This document shows, piece by piece, positions 22,567 through 34,414 of a stretch of DNA of 64,000 nt (the first letter of the stretch is position 1; every line of letters starts with the position of its first letter). Source of the DNA: Tupaia tana (taxonomy: Eukaryota; Chordata; Mammalia; Scandentia; Tupaiidae); contig JAKSZU010000006.1 of NCBI GenBank assembly GCA_026018925.1, positions 132,596,092 to 132,660,091 on the forward strand, in the 5' to 3' direction. The position numbers and the translations under genes are program-made. The notes under the pieces were generated by a model. It saw only the letters and a program-made list of their open reading frames with translations. It was not told the DNA's origin and ran no database searches.

Positions 22567-23180
22567 TCATGAAGATTGGCAGTGGCAAACTACACAGACC
22601 AGTTTTTGTCATGCTACCACAGTCGACTTTACAGTCTCTGTGTAACCAAGACTTACTCTGGTGCTTTCCCGACACACCACACAGCCTCTTCCAAGATCTG
22701 CTTCCAACACATCCAAGGGCTTTTCTGAACCAAACCTGACTGAAAACCTTTGGAGATTGGCACACAATTCTTATGATACTCCATGTTTTCCTTCCAAAGG
22801 CTGCATCTTTAATACATTATATTGGGTTTTTCCCATCACACATTTAATGTGTGAAATTTCTAAACTCTTCCCCTTCACTTATCTAAATTGAACTTTGGCA
22901 GCCAACAGTTAACTGTTGGAGAGTTGCTTAAAAACGATCAAACCCTTTCTAGATCTGATTGCAAGAAGTATCAGTGCCAAGATAGAAATTTCAGTCTTCA
23001 TCATACGCAAAATCAATATGTATGCTTCGCTCTGGAAAGAAAGCCACCTTGAAAATAATTAATAAAACATCAAAGCTGCACACAACTTCAAAAATCCACA
23101 TGAGACTGAAACATTTGAGGCAATTAAAAGAAATTACTAATTTATATAAGGTGGTATTTCTCTTTGAAAGGTATTTTTCA
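22567..23180. other. Unassigned noncoding DNA
   Basis: No recognised repeat. An 84-codon antisense open frame (22511-22765) overlaps the exon-like segment without a recognisable domain. Confidence 0.35.
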
Positions 23181-23181
23181 C

Positions 23182-23218
<37 letters not shown>

Positions 23219-23238
23219 TATATATATGTATATATATA
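23181..23238. repeat. (TA)n/(CA)n compound microsatellite
   Basis: TA repeats, then CACACACACA, then further TA/GTATA repeats. Confidence 0.95.
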
Positions 23239-23829
23239 GCTAAGTGAAGACTGAAATCTCAGTTTTGGCGTCAAAATGGCAATTTTAAATCTTAACAACA
23301 TACCCATAGCAATTCTGAATGTTACATTAAATATATAAGCTTTGAAAAACCTTAAGAATAATTTGGAAATATTTAAATAATATCAAAAACCAAAGAGAAC
23401 TACAACATATATTTTCATTGACTCACAATGCATAGACACATTACTCAAATTTATGGAAAGGCAATACTTTTATATTTATATTACGTACACAGATGAAGTG
23501 ACTTTCATTAAATACATGATGACAAAAAATGTCATCTATCAGTTGCATCTTATTGCCTTACAAAGTTAACTTTCTTGTGCTTATTTTTAAATATATATGC
23601 TATGCCTGGTGGATATATTATTTTTAAAGGTTAAAAAAAGTGACTAAAAGCACAGTAGCTACAGAAGGAGGAGAAAAAGGGAAGGAGCAACACAAGTCTA
23701 AGGAGTAGATGTAATAATACAGTTTGTACAAACACGAGGAGGAGGTGCCTGAAAAAGAAAAGCTTGACAGAAGAGTTGATGTTTATTTTGGCTCTTGAAT
23801 ATTAGCTGAAGTTACTCAATTTGTAAATG
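23239..23829. other. Unassigned AT-rich noncoding DNA
   Basis: No gene or recognised repeat. Confidence 0.4.
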
Positions 23830-24110
23830 GAAAGGTGCACGTTCTAGACAAGGTTAAGCAACTGCAGAGAGTGGAACCATACTGGAGTAAGATGGAGAAG
23901 GGGCGTGTTTGCTTTGTTTAGGTGTTTAAACTTTATCCTGTGGGCAACTGGAAGTCTTGAAAGGTTTTTTTCAGGAGGATGACATAATCCAATTTGCATT
24001 TTAAAAAGATTACTGGCCTCATCAATAAGATAAATGGATCTGTAACAGTAGACAGGAGGCAGGGAGTCTACTTAGGAGAATGCCTTGTTATACTGTGACA
24101 AATAGTGAGA
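23830..24110 (+). repeat. Possible ancient interspersed repeat
   Basis: AACTTTATCCTGTGGGCAAC, GTCTTGAAAGGTTTTTTTCAG, GATGACATAATCCAATTTGC and TTTTAAAAAGATTACTGGCC resemble a block found in many places in mammalian genomes (GGCTTTATCCTGAGGGCAA, GTGACATGATCAGATTTGC). I cannot name the family with confidence. Confidence 0.35.
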
Positions 24111-24257
24111 CCCTCAGGTAAGGTAGAGGCACTGATACTTCTCTGTGCTCTCCATAAGCACCTACCTAACTTTGTATGTCCAATGTATAGATTGTGAAGA
24201 ATTAAAAAGCATTTTTTAAGCCTTATTTACTATTTAAGAAATATTTTTACACAGTGC

Positions 24258-24482
24258 TTTTTAAATTTTTTTCTGGAACATGAGAGAAAGCAAAGGAGAC
24301 AGAGAGAGGCACCCGCAACATGGTCCCCACAGCATGATCTGATCCGAACTCAGTCTTGGTTGGCCTGGATCATGGACATGCACACATGTGCCTGGCTTGT
24401 TCAGGGAGGCCCTGGGACATGAACCCATGACCCTTCCCATGTGAGTCCAGTTGTGTTACCATTGCACCACCACCTGGTCCCA
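24258..24482 (-). mobile_element. tRNA-derived SINE, family B
   Basis: Antisense: GAGAGAAAGCAAAGGAGACA, CCCTGGGACATGAACCCATG (reversed B-box area) and TTACCATTGCACCACCACC, ending CTGGTCCC. Its interior (GGTTGGCCTGGATCATGGAC) is unlike the long form and shared with 41392, 44682 and 45693. Confidence 0.7.
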
Positions 24483-25093
24483 GAGCACATTTTTAGGCTT
24501 TTCTTAACCAAATATCTCAATCTCCCTAGAAATGAAATAATTGCAAGTTTTATTCTTGGTATAGACCTTTGTAATAGAACCATTGCTATCATGACTTAGT
24601 GCCTCCGGATCAGTCTTGAGAATATCGACTGCCTGACTACTGTATTTATCATTCATCTTTTACACTTGATGATACAGAAAAAAATACAACTATGCCCAGA
24701 TGCCAGCTGAGTCTCCCTTTCTCATTTGCTTGGGTCTCTTCCATGTCACCTCATTAAGCCAGTCAAAACTATGAAAGAACCTGGTGTTTGTTTAAATTAC
24801 AAAGAAAAACCAGAATGAGTAGAAATGCTCTAATCACGAAATTAAAGTTCAAGAAGTAACTTCAGAATTAAATCAGTAGCTTCATTTTAAAGAAGAAATA
24901 ACCTTAACCAGGAGACATTAAGAGATTTTCCCACAATAAGATCAACTGCCTAGGAGCTTTCCTCTCAAGACCACAAAGAACTATCTAACTATTAACCCAT
25001 ATGTCTGAGGCTGTTCATATAAATTATAGCAAAGTTGTTAAATAAAATTTTGAACAAGTTATTTCTCCAAGGACCTATGAAATGTATGACGTG
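24483..25093. other. Unassigned noncoding DNA
   Basis: No gene or recognised repeat. Confidence 0.4.
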
Positions 25094-25283
25094 GGTACAG
25101 TTTTAGTGGCACAGATGATATAGTGCCAATGCAGGATAATGGAGCCACAGGGGAAGCCCCAGGTTCAGATCCCAGTGGACCTGTAACATACCAGGTACAC
25201 ATATGAGTATATGAGTATACCCAAAGTAGAACACTGTCAAAGGTACTCTTCTCTCTCTCTCAACAAATAAACTCTTAAAACAC
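25094..25283 (+). mobile_element. tRNA-derived SINE, family B, diverged
   Basis: AGTGGCACAGATGATATAGTG, CCCCAGGTTCAGATCCCAG (B box) and CATACCAGGTACACATATGA, then a CT tract and AACAAATAAA. Approximate target duplication TATGACGTG / TATGACATG at 25085-25093 and 25284-25292. Confidence 0.65.
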
Positions 25284-25480
25284 TATGACATGAGAATAAC
25301 ATATATTCTTATACGTTTCCTAAATTAAGGACGATGTTACATTGCTTTATTTTTATTAAATGAGAGAGAGATTCATTTGGTGTTTATCCATCAAGTTGCA
25401 TTAATGATATACTATTCCTGCAAAAGCAAAGAGATTTCTACTCCTAAGTTGAAACCATTGATTAAAATAATTGTTTCCTC

Positions 25481-25756
25481 GGGAACCAGCAGTTAGCGTG
25501 ATGGCTATGTCGCTGGACTCCCATGTAGTTGACCGCGGTTCGCATCCCGGACCCGGTGGCTTAAAACTCACACCGGGCGCATGCACATGAGTGCCCAAGA
25601 TCCCGAGAGGAGAATGGAGGAGAAGGGATTGCGGCGTGACCATCCCCCCTGGGGGGTAATTTCTCGCTTTCTGTCTCTATGTCTCTCTCTGTCTGTCTGG
25701 CGAGCGCACGTGCCCTATAGCAAAAACCTCTCAAAAAAAAAAAAAAAAAAAAAAAA
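25481..25756 (+). mobile_element. tRNA-derived SINE, long form, young copy
   Basis: GGGAACCAGCAGTTAGCGTG head, GGTTCGCATCCCGGACCCGG, CGGGCGCATG, ATCCCCCCTGGGGGGTAAT palindrome and a long pure poly-A tail. Target duplication GTTTCCTC at 25473-25480 and 25757-25764. The intact CpGs and pure tail suggest a recent insertion. Confidence 0.95.
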
Positions 25757-25987
25757 GTTTCCTCTACTATACTACTCTACTATATGAATTGTAAGGTAAC
25801 CAGTTAGTCCTCTGGAATATGTTACTGATTATTGATTGACCACAACAACTCTTTTTTTAATATATATGATTTTTAATGTCCTTTTTTCTAGTTATAGCCT
25901 ATAGTTCATCTGGATTTTAATAAATGATTAAATAATTACAACACATTGGCATTGAAATCAACTTAAGAGTTTTAAAATAGAATAACT

Positions 25988-26254
25988 TTTTTTGGGGGGG
26001 AGAGGTTTTTGCTATAGGGCACGTTTACTCACCAGAAAGACAGAGAGACAAAGAGACAGAAAGCGAGAAATTACACCACCCCCCTACTGGGGGATGGCCA
26101 TGCCACAATCCCTTCAGGATCCATTCTCCTCTCAGGATCTTGGGCATGAATGCACACACACCCAGCATGAGTTTAGGCCACTGGGTCCAGGACTTGAACC
26201 GTGTCAACCACATGGGAGTCCAGAGACATAGTCATTACACAAACTGCTGGTCCC
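25988..26254 (-). mobile_element. tRNA-derived SINE, long form
   Basis: Antisense: GAGAGGTTTTTGCTATAGGG, CCCCCCTACTGGGGGATGGC, reversed B box and head ending CTGCTGGTCCC. Target duplication AAAATAGAATAACT / AAAATAGTGTAACT at 25974-25987 and 26255-26268, with two mismatches. Confidence 0.9.
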
Positions 26255-26268
26255 AAAATAGTGTAACT

Positions 26269-27582
26269 ATTTTGCAATAGAACTAAAAGCAATGTTGATA
26301 TCATTTTCGTGCTTTAAACTTTAACTCCTGCATTATTTTTTCAGAGTATAAGCAATGTAAAGCTCACAGAGCAAACCTTGAGACAATGATATACCATTTT
26401 CTGTTTAAGAAATAAGTGTGTACTGCTTTTATTTCCAAATATTCTAAATAATTTTTAAAAATTTTTTAAAAGTTACTACAAAGGCAAATTAATGTCTGTA
26501 AAATGAAAAACCCTTTCTGAAAGGGCAAACTATCTAAGAAGAACTCAAAGAACTGAAAATAAAAAAGTGCCTTTGTATATTTTAGTCATAAACAATACTA
26601 GTAACTATAAGACACCAAAGCATAGGGATACTTTGGAAACTCAGTATAGATCATTCATCTCTGTAAGTGCAACACTAAAAATATAGACACACTCAATAAC
26701 TGTTTAACGGCAAATCCAAATTTTATATTAAGTCCAACAATGTTATCTCTCACAGTGATCTAGTTTATAAAATTCTCCCACATTTCTAGAAAGTAGCATT
26801 ACACTTCCTGAAGAGATCAGAATAAAACTTGGTTTGGTTGACTTTAATTTTTGTATGCATTTGTGCAGGAACATATCATTTTTATCCATATTTAGAACTT
26901 CTGTTGCTAAGGCGGTTTCTATTGTCTGTCTGTATATTTCACCCAGGACTTTGGACTGTGTTGTAACTTCCAATGTTTGAAGATTTGCTTCTTTGCCCTT
27001 TGAACTGTAAGTAACTTTTGTTCCAAAATATTGTTTGCTGCATTCTGATTGATCTGTGTGTTTTTACATCTTCCCCAGGATTCCACAGCTATGCCACATT
27101 GCTTAAACCATGCAGAGTGAGCACAAATATTTGATAAGCAAACTAATTTTTAAAAAATCTTCCCCTTTCTTTGCATGAGTAGATATGGCATTGTAACTAG
27201 TGTGTGATTTTGACATATCTCATTGCAATTGTCAAACCTTTTTTTAAAAGAAAAGATTGTACAAGAAGTTTAAAAAAAAAAAAAGTAAAGGTGATTCCTT
27301 GTACTTGTACATATGTAAGTCAGGATTACCTTAGCCTGGTCTCTGTAATTATTAGTAATAATCTGTTTATTAACTTGGGAATTTAGTACATATGGCATCA
27401 AAGTGAAACCCAATGATGAAATCAAGAGAAATCACAAAATGATCGTTTTCTCTCTTTACCCTAAGCTGAGCAAGGAACCTTTCCAAACAGTGTGAACTCA
27501 TTGGCTTCCCCGTAACTCTACAGAGCTCATGCTGCCATATAACTGGGAATCAGAGAGGTGAGGTCATTTCATCACTCCTTGC
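26269..27582. other. Unassigned noncoding DNA with one protein-like antisense frame
   Basis: No recognised repeat. On the minus strand, a frame covering roughly 26743-27060 stays open and reads like ordinary protein (LTLE-, NMDKNDMF- and SRNVGEFYKL-type segments), but I know no match and chance is likely. Confidence 0.35.
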
Positions 27583-27605
27583 AAAAAAAAAAAAAAAAAA
27601 AAAAA
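27583..27605. repeat. Poly-A tract
   Basis: Pure A run of about 23 bases, not attached to a recognisable SINE. It could be a tail of an unrecognised insertion or a simple homopolymer. Confidence 0.85.
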
Positions 27606-28065
27606 TGCAAAACGTCTGCTAAAATCTGACTTCATTTGATTTACTCTCCAAGACTGTTTTTTATTAAATATGTTTGACTGCTATCTCTAATTAAATGTAG
27701 AATTAATTTTGGCAAACTAACCACAGATGCAGTTTATGTTCAATTTTATCAGACAGATTTATTTATAAGCTGTCAACTTCTTGAAAGACTTCATTTTGGA
27801 GCAGTTTTAAATTGCTAACAGTAGCTGTAAATGGAGCTACTGTTCTCTGGAACACTAAAGGAAAAGTATGCTATAAATGTCCATTCCATCTGTGAGGAAT
27901 CATAAAACAATCACATTCCTTTATTTTTTTTTTCCTCCGTAGGACCTTTATTAAATTAGTTCAACTCAATTAAAAATAACTTCAAAAACATTTCAGAGCC
28001 TTTTGTTTCATGGAATACTTGGAACTCTCTGCACGGAACGTCACCCTTTTAACTAATCCCTTTAA
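27606..28065. promoter_or_regulatory. Candidate conserved noncoding element
   Basis: Repeat-free and rich in homeodomain-type cores (CTAATTAAATG, AGAATTAATTTT, TTTATTAAATTAG, CAATTAAAAATAA). It looks like the AT-rich enhancers of developmental gene deserts. No conservation data are available, so this is inference. Confidence 0.28.
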
Positions 28066-29734
28066 CTAAATGGAGGAGAATAGTGGTATTGTGACTTCAG
28101 ACAGTGCTTTCAAGGGTCTCTACTGTACCGAATTGAGGTCACTGCAAGACAATGCTCAACACCCAATAGCCATTCAAACATTCTTCACAACTCTATCAAA
28201 CGTGTCTTTCTTTCTCTCACCCGCTTTCTCTCATGGCAAACTCAGAGGACAATGGAAAAAGCCTCCAGCACCATTTATGGTCACCATATTTGCACATGAC
28301 AAAGTCTATTCTTCCTGGTTTGCCAACTCCCTGTACAAAGAATGAACCCTGGGATAGATTTTCCCACCATTACTGTTATTCAAACTTATTTCGTATTTAA
28401 TTTTGTTGTTGTTGTTGTTGTTAGAGGGCTGGTACATGGCATTTGGGAAGCTGCCTTGCTATTTTCGTGCATGTGTAACAAAGCAGAGACTAAATGCAGA
28501 ATTAAATATGTCACAGTATAGCCAGCATATGCATGATAGAGTGCACAATTTAGTACAAAGCAGAGACAAGTGATGAGACTGGAGCTAGTCTACCTTGTCT
28601 TATTGTCTAGCGTTACCAGTATTACTAAACTGACGGTTTACCCATGAACGCTATGCCTGTGCCCCACAAGCACTATTCAGTTTTGCTTGGGAGTTTTTAA
28701 TGGCTGGAGCCACAAACAAAATCAAGTGCTGTAAATGTTTCTCACTAGGGCTGCTCCTATTTGTAAGGGGAGGGGGGGATGTATCCAGAGCATCATCCTC
28801 CAAACAAACAAGAAAACACATATTTGCTAGCTATATAGTAAAGCTGTTATGATGAAGACTTCGATTTTAATTAAGAATGGGATTTGTACAACAATTAGTG
28901 AGATGTAATGTTCTTTGAGAGAAACAGTGCCCTTATTGGAGATACCATCTAAAATGAAATGGGGGCATTTGGGGCTGCACAGAGACTTGTTTCTATGGGT
29001 TTCTACAGTAAATGAGAAGAAAAATACAAGGAAATGAAGATACCTCACCTGAAATGTAGGAATACAAATACCATTCACCTTTTTTTTTTTTTCCTTTCCT
29101 CATTTTCTCAATGCTTTCTTTTTAATTCAAGTCATAAATACCTGTGCTGTGGAGATTTCAATCATTAGCATTCAATCAATGGTAATTTTTTTTTTTTTTA
29201 CAATTTACAATTTTATGGTTTTTTTCCCAGTTATTCTAAACCACCACTTAGGAATATGTACCTCATTTTACCTGATTTTATAAAGATTTAATGATCCATC
29301 TAATGACAATAACAAAAACAAACTTCCCAGTTATTTTGGGTAATCTTAGCCCCCCCCAATATTAAAAAGAAGCTCCTTTCTATTCTTTTATGATATGATA
29401 GGACAGATTCTGAATAATTGCATAATGTGAGAGTGGTCATGCTCTTTAGAGAATCTAAATTTTTATGTGTTATGAAAACTAAACATGCATCCCCTAATCA
29501 AATGGTGAATAATATTTTTAAGTCTATTCGACAAAATGCATAGCAAAATTTTCATTTTTTCCTCTCTCTACATAAGATTAAACATTACAAAGGGAATTAA
29601 GGATCTCTGTCCTGTGATGCATGGAAAAATAATAGCGACAATTGTATGAGATATTATGCTGTGTGTTCTAAAGCCCAACTATATATATAATCACATGTAT
29701 GTGATTTAAAGCATGCACTGAGAACCAGCTTTTC
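28066..29734. other. Unassigned noncoding DNA
   Basis: No gene or recognised transposon. A (TTG)n run lies at 28401-28423. Open frames of 91 and 83 codons (28070-28345, 28827-29078) have no known domain. Confidence 0.4.
28401..28423. repeat. (TTG)n microsatellite
   Basis: Short trinucleotide run of about seven units. Confidence 0.9.
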
Positions 29735-29870
29735 AGTATTTACTAAGCATATGCTACTGGCCAGGCATTATACTAAGCAGTGGCACAGTACGATACGCAT
29801 TGTATAGATATCTTAATACTGTTTATAATCTGCTGGAAGGCCATATAATTAAACAATTGCACTCATTCTC
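29735..29870 (-). mobile_element. L2 3' fragment
   Basis: TATTTACTAAGCATATGCTACTGGCCAGGCA followed by TATACTAAGCAGTGGCA fits antisense L2 (TATTTATTGAGCACCTACTATGTGCCAGGCAC). Diverged. Confidence 0.6.
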
Positions 29871-30699
29871 ACTGTGCAAAGGGCTGTAGCCACAGAACGA
29901 CATATAATTTTTTTTTTCACTTTACAAGTTAAAAGTATAAATTCCCCAGAACTATAGAAGGCATCCTTATCACGCTTACCAAATATCCATCTGATCCGCT
30001 TCCTGCTAACTGGTAAGGTTGAAAGGGGAAAAACATAGAGCTTGTCTTTCTAGGGTTTGAGGAATGGACAAAAGAGGAGCAAGAAAGAAAAAACATGGAC
30101 ACACAAGGAAACGGAAATGTGTGTGGATCATAACAAGAAATAACTAGTGGGCCAGTTTGTTTCTACTGAGGCTATTTATGTGAAATTGGGGAAAGGTAGA
30201 CCTAGAAATCTCACTGGGGCCATAGTGAATTGAGTGGTCCTTAAGTGCTACCTGCAAATACAATTGATTGGTGTGGGAAGAGACAGGGAGCCAGAAACAA
30301 ATTCTGAAGTTATCTGAGGAATTCACCTAATGAGATGAGAGTATAGTGTTTCTAAGTGTGAAAGAAAAGTAGGAGAGTTAAAGAGAAATCATTCTGATGA
30401 TTTTGGAACCAAAGGTGGTGGCCGAGAAGAAGGGAATGTAATGTGATCTCAAAGGTTCTATGGCAAGAAGGCATATCAAAAGGCTGAACTGTGTGAAATT
30501 GCCAACCTAATATAGCCAAGTAGTATTTGAACAGAGCAGTGGAGAGAGAAGAGAGGTCCAAGGAGAAAAGCTGGCTGCTGTCTAGATTCAGAAAGCAGAA
30601 AGAATTGAAATGAAATTGGTAAAATGGTTAAGTTCACAGTCTCTCAAAGAAATGGGATTCACACTTAATTTCCTTAGCATCATTGAAAATATAATATAA
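29871..30699. other. Unassigned noncoding DNA
   Basis: Purine-rich stretches around 30020-30600; no recognised repeat or gene. Confidence 0.4.
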
Positions 30700-31085
30700 T
30701 GCTGTGGTCAGAATGTTTCCACCAAAATGCCTGTGTTGAAATTCAATCGCCAATGTAATAGTTTGAAGAGAGAGAGCCTTTCGGGGATGATTAAATCATG
30801 AAAGCAGAGCCGCATAGCTGGGATTAGGGTCCATATAAAAAGGTCTGAGGGTGTGGCTTTGCTCTCTTCTACACCTTCTGCCATGTTAGCACACAGTATT
30901 GGGCCCCTCCAGGGGACACAGCAATGGCTGCCATGTTGGAAATAAAGTACAGCCCTTACCCCACACCAAACCTACCTGCACACAGGTCTTGGACTTCCAA
31001 AGCTCCAGAACTGTGAGAAATACATTTCTATAATTTATAAATTACCATTTGTGATATTTTCTCATAGCCACACAGAGTAAGGTAG
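30700..31085 (+). mobile_element. Solo LTR, MaLR (MST/THE-like), ERVL-related
   Basis: An old endogenous retroviral long terminal repeat. TGCTGTGGTCAGAATGTTTC at the start, GATTAAATCATGAAAGCAGA, GGGATTAGGGTCCATATAAA, CTTCTGCCATGTTAGCACAC, TTGGACTTCCAAAGCTCCAG, AACTGTGAGAAATACATTTC and TTATAAATTACCATTTGTG follow the MST/THE LTR order. No internal coding sequence adjoins it, so it is a recombined solo LTR or fragment. Confidence 0.85.
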
Positions 31086-31557
31086 AGCTCCTGATTTGCC
31101 TTTTTTCTCCCTCCAGTGTCTTTTTCACAATAAAATAGATTTTTATTGTGTATATCTTTCTAAAACCTAAGATTTCTGATTCCTCATTTTGTTCCTTCAC
31201 TGCCCTTTAATTAAAGCTAATTTATATGCTATGTTTAAAAATAAAATTTTAGTTCAAAAATACTTTATATGTTTTCTTTCAGAATCTGTTATACCTGGCG
31301 AAAAAGCTGGAGGTAAAATATGAACATGGCACACTTCAACAATCGAAACATTTGTGCACCTGACGAGTTACAATAGTTTGTAGTTGTTATTAACTACGAT
31401 CATTAATTTCAAAACTGTTCTCACATAGTTAGGATTGTAACTATATTCTGCCTCCCATTTTATTCTATAACTCTAATGGAAACTAGAAAGGTATAAATGG
31501 TCTTCTAATAGTTGTCCAACTGTGGAAAGCCTTATCCTATCACTGTGTATTATATCT
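31086..31557. other. Unassigned noncoding DNA
   Basis: AT-rich; no gene or recognised repeat. Confidence 0.4.
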
Positions 31558-31627
31558 TTTTTTTTTCTTTTTTGCCAGTAAGCACATGCATATGCACCAG
31601 AGAGAGAGGGAAAAAAAACAAACAAAC

Positions 31628-31658
<31 letters not shown>

Positions 31659-31848
31659 GAATGGGGATTGGTCATGTTAGAGGCCTCTTTTTCTCCCTTT
31701 CTTCATCCCATCAGGATCCTGATTGCATAGGCATATGCCAGGCATATATTACAAGTCACCAGGGCTGGGATTCAAACCATGATTATCCAGGTGGTACCCA
31801 GCTCACTCTGCAGAGCACTTAACCACATGTTATAGAGCTGGCACTGTA
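31558..31848 (-). mobile_element. tRNA-derived SINE, diverged
   Basis: Antisense: CCAGTAAGCACATGCATATG, an internal poly-A at 31628-31654 within the purine tract, TGGGATTCAAACCATGATTA (reversed B box) and head ending TTATAGAGCTGGCAC. Flank similarity TGTATTATATCTT / TGTATTTTATCTT suggests a target duplication. Confidence 0.7.
31628..31654. repeat. Poly-A tract inside a SINE
   Basis: A run of about 27 A, expanded in the purine-rich segment of the antisense element. Confidence 0.9.
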
Positions 31849-32187
31849 TTTTATCTTGATTACTATAAATGTTAAATGTTAACTATAGTCACCTTTCAGC
31901 TGATTGATAGACTTTATGTAATAACAATGATGCCAAAAGAATCCTTTAAGAGACTATATAATCACTTTGACATATGCTTTATTCACTTTCTTACAACCTT
32001 ATAGAGGAAATGTTGTTAACATCACACTTCCATAATGATTATATGGGACATGGGCTGACTTCATACTCGCAGTGACCATCTGAGAAAGGAAAATATATAC
32101 TCTTATTTAGGATGATAATAAAAACAGCTGACATACAGGGCCACCAGTATCCTGCCTAGTTCATTTGTTCAGATTAAAAGGTAAGAG

Positions 32188-32450
32188 GTACAGGTTTCAT
32201 GGTACAGAGGTAATAAGCTGTTCACTAGAACCAGATCCCATATGGCAACATTGGTTCCAATCCCTGCCTGGTCAGCTGAAAACATGATAGGCACACATGC
32301 AAGCGCCCATAGGTTGGAGGACTGGAGGAAGAGAAACAGACTGTGGTGTGACTAGCTCTATGGATGCTGTTTGTCTCTTTTTCTGTCTCTTTCTCACTCT
32401 TGCATACATGCTGTATGATTAATTTTTCTTAAAAGAAAAACAACCCAAAA
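32188..32450 (+). mobile_element. tRNA-derived SINE, family B-like, diverged
   Basis: TTCATGGTACAGAGGTAATA, ATCCCATATGGCAACATTGG, TTCCAATCCCTGCCTGGTCA and a CT-rich tract, ending TAATTTTTCTTAAAAGAAAA. Head and B box are decayed. Confidence 0.65.
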
Positions 32451-32539
32451 AAGTACAAGGGATAAAGTTCAGCCCCCATGCACTCCATTCATCCTCTTTA
32501 CTGCACACCTTAGGGTCATATAAGAACTATGCAGTCAAG

Positions 32540-32710
32540 TGCCTGGCCCATGCCAGGAACTCTCTCCCAAGAACTGTACAGTCACTGTCTCAGTTGACTC
32601 TCAAAGTAGCCCTATGAATTCGACAAAATTAACGTGCCCATTTTACAGAAGTAAACTAAGTTGCTCAGGGCCACAGCTAGAGACTTCAGAGCCTTCATCC
32701 TCAGCCAAAA
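32540..32710 (-). mobile_element. MIR SINE fragment
   Basis: CTCAAAGTAGCCCTATGAATT, CCCATTTTACAGAAGTAAACTAAG, GCTCAGGGCCACAGCTAG and CTTCAGAGCCTTCATCC match antisense MIR order. Confidence 0.8.
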
Positions 32711-34357
32711 GGAATTATTCCAACAATTGTTATGTTAAACCCTGGTCTTATTTCATACTTTTACATAATTACATTTAATTCATTATTGGCCCACAACGTA
32801 CATGGTTATGAGATAATCAAGTCCCACATGCACACTATTATCCTCTCTTCCCTTATGGATGTACCTCCTATTACATGGAAAAAGGGGGTTTCTGGAAAGA
32901 TGTTTCACTAGTGGTTGCAAATTTGTCATATTTGAAGAAAGAATATTTTTCATTCAAAAATCATTGCCATTGACAAAGAAAAACTACTGTTAACTCTAAA
33001 ATGGGCAAAGATATTAGCTCTGAAAATATTCTTCCCTCTAACACCCTTTTCAAATAAAAGCCTACTTAGCACACTAAAATTAGTAAAATAATCCCTAAGG
33101 TAAGATAAACATTATAAGGTGTCCACACAGACAAGCAAGCACATACAAAAAAATAAAAAGTATTTAAATTACACTAAAAATATTTTACTTGGTAGTAAAA
33201 GTACTTCTTAAAAGTATTTCTCAACTCAAAATTAGTTTTGCAAAATCAAAAGTTTTCTTTGGGGTGGTTAAGAAAGCCAAGAGAATTCAAAATGTTTCTT
33301 AAAAGCATTCTACCTATTACTCGCTCTGTTTCCAATGGATGCATTGGCAAACACAGTCTGGCTGTTAAGGGGGAAAAAAGAAAAGCTGTACGTCTTTTTT
33401 TTGTTTTTGTTGTTGTCAAAATAAACTCTTAGTTAAGAAATTCCTGGTTGGAGATCACTGAAAGGCTCTGAAGTATTGGTATAATCAGAGTATACTGAAG
33501 GCTACATAGACTTTTAGAATTATTTGTTTTCCCCAAGAAATGATTACAGAAATGACTCAGTGTGCAGTGCTAAATTCCTATAGCAATTGTAACAGAATTC
33601 TACAAGGAGGGAAACTCTATTCACTTGTTTTTTTTAAATAATCTACAACTTACAGACTCTGTAACAAAAAAAGGGGGGGTGTAAGGGAGCAAACCGTCAT
33701 GTTTTAGAACAAACTAGTTTAAAAATAAATTAATGGGGTTAGTAAGAAAGGGCAATGTTCAGAAAATTATTTTCTAGCTACTGTGTGTCACCTATAAAAC
33801 CAGATCTTTCTTTTTAGAATATGTTATTATTTACTTAAATTTATTTCTAGTCACTGTAGTTGTCTCTATGAAATCTGAGTGGCTTACAAGACCAAGGAGA
33901 GAGACAAAACTTTCAGGAAGATGCTTATATTCTTTTTTATTTTTATTTATTTATTTATTTTTGGTCTTTAAATTAGTCACAAAGTGCAAGCCTACTATGG
34001 TTGGAGAGACTCTCCAAACTCAATGAACCTGAAAATGTAAAGTACAAAAACATAATCAAAATACTCAAGGTTGAGACTGTTATATTCATTCATTAAAATG
34101 ATCTCTTTTTTTTGTCACAAGTGATATTTCAAGAATATTTCTGAAAGTGCCAAAGACAGGCTTCCAAGATCATTAAACAAAAATGGCATATTAATATCAT
34201 GTTTTCATCAAATTTACAGTGACCTTTTTTCTTAATTATTTAAATGTACATTTAATTAACTCAGTACCAAGGGTTTCTGCATATGTCTCTGTATGTTGGA
34301 CACTGCCCAGGCAGCTATGCTTCAACCACATTTAAAGAAGTTACCAAGGGTGCTTAT

Positions 34358-34414
<57 letters not shown>

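Noticed and set aside
27583..27605. Poly-A tail of a processed pseudogene
   Set aside because: The upstream sequence shows no recognisable coding or UTR match, and no flanking target duplication is visible.
30700..31085. Full endogenous retrovirus
   Set aside because: No second LTR or gag/pol-like frame lies within reach; it is a solo LTR or fragment.
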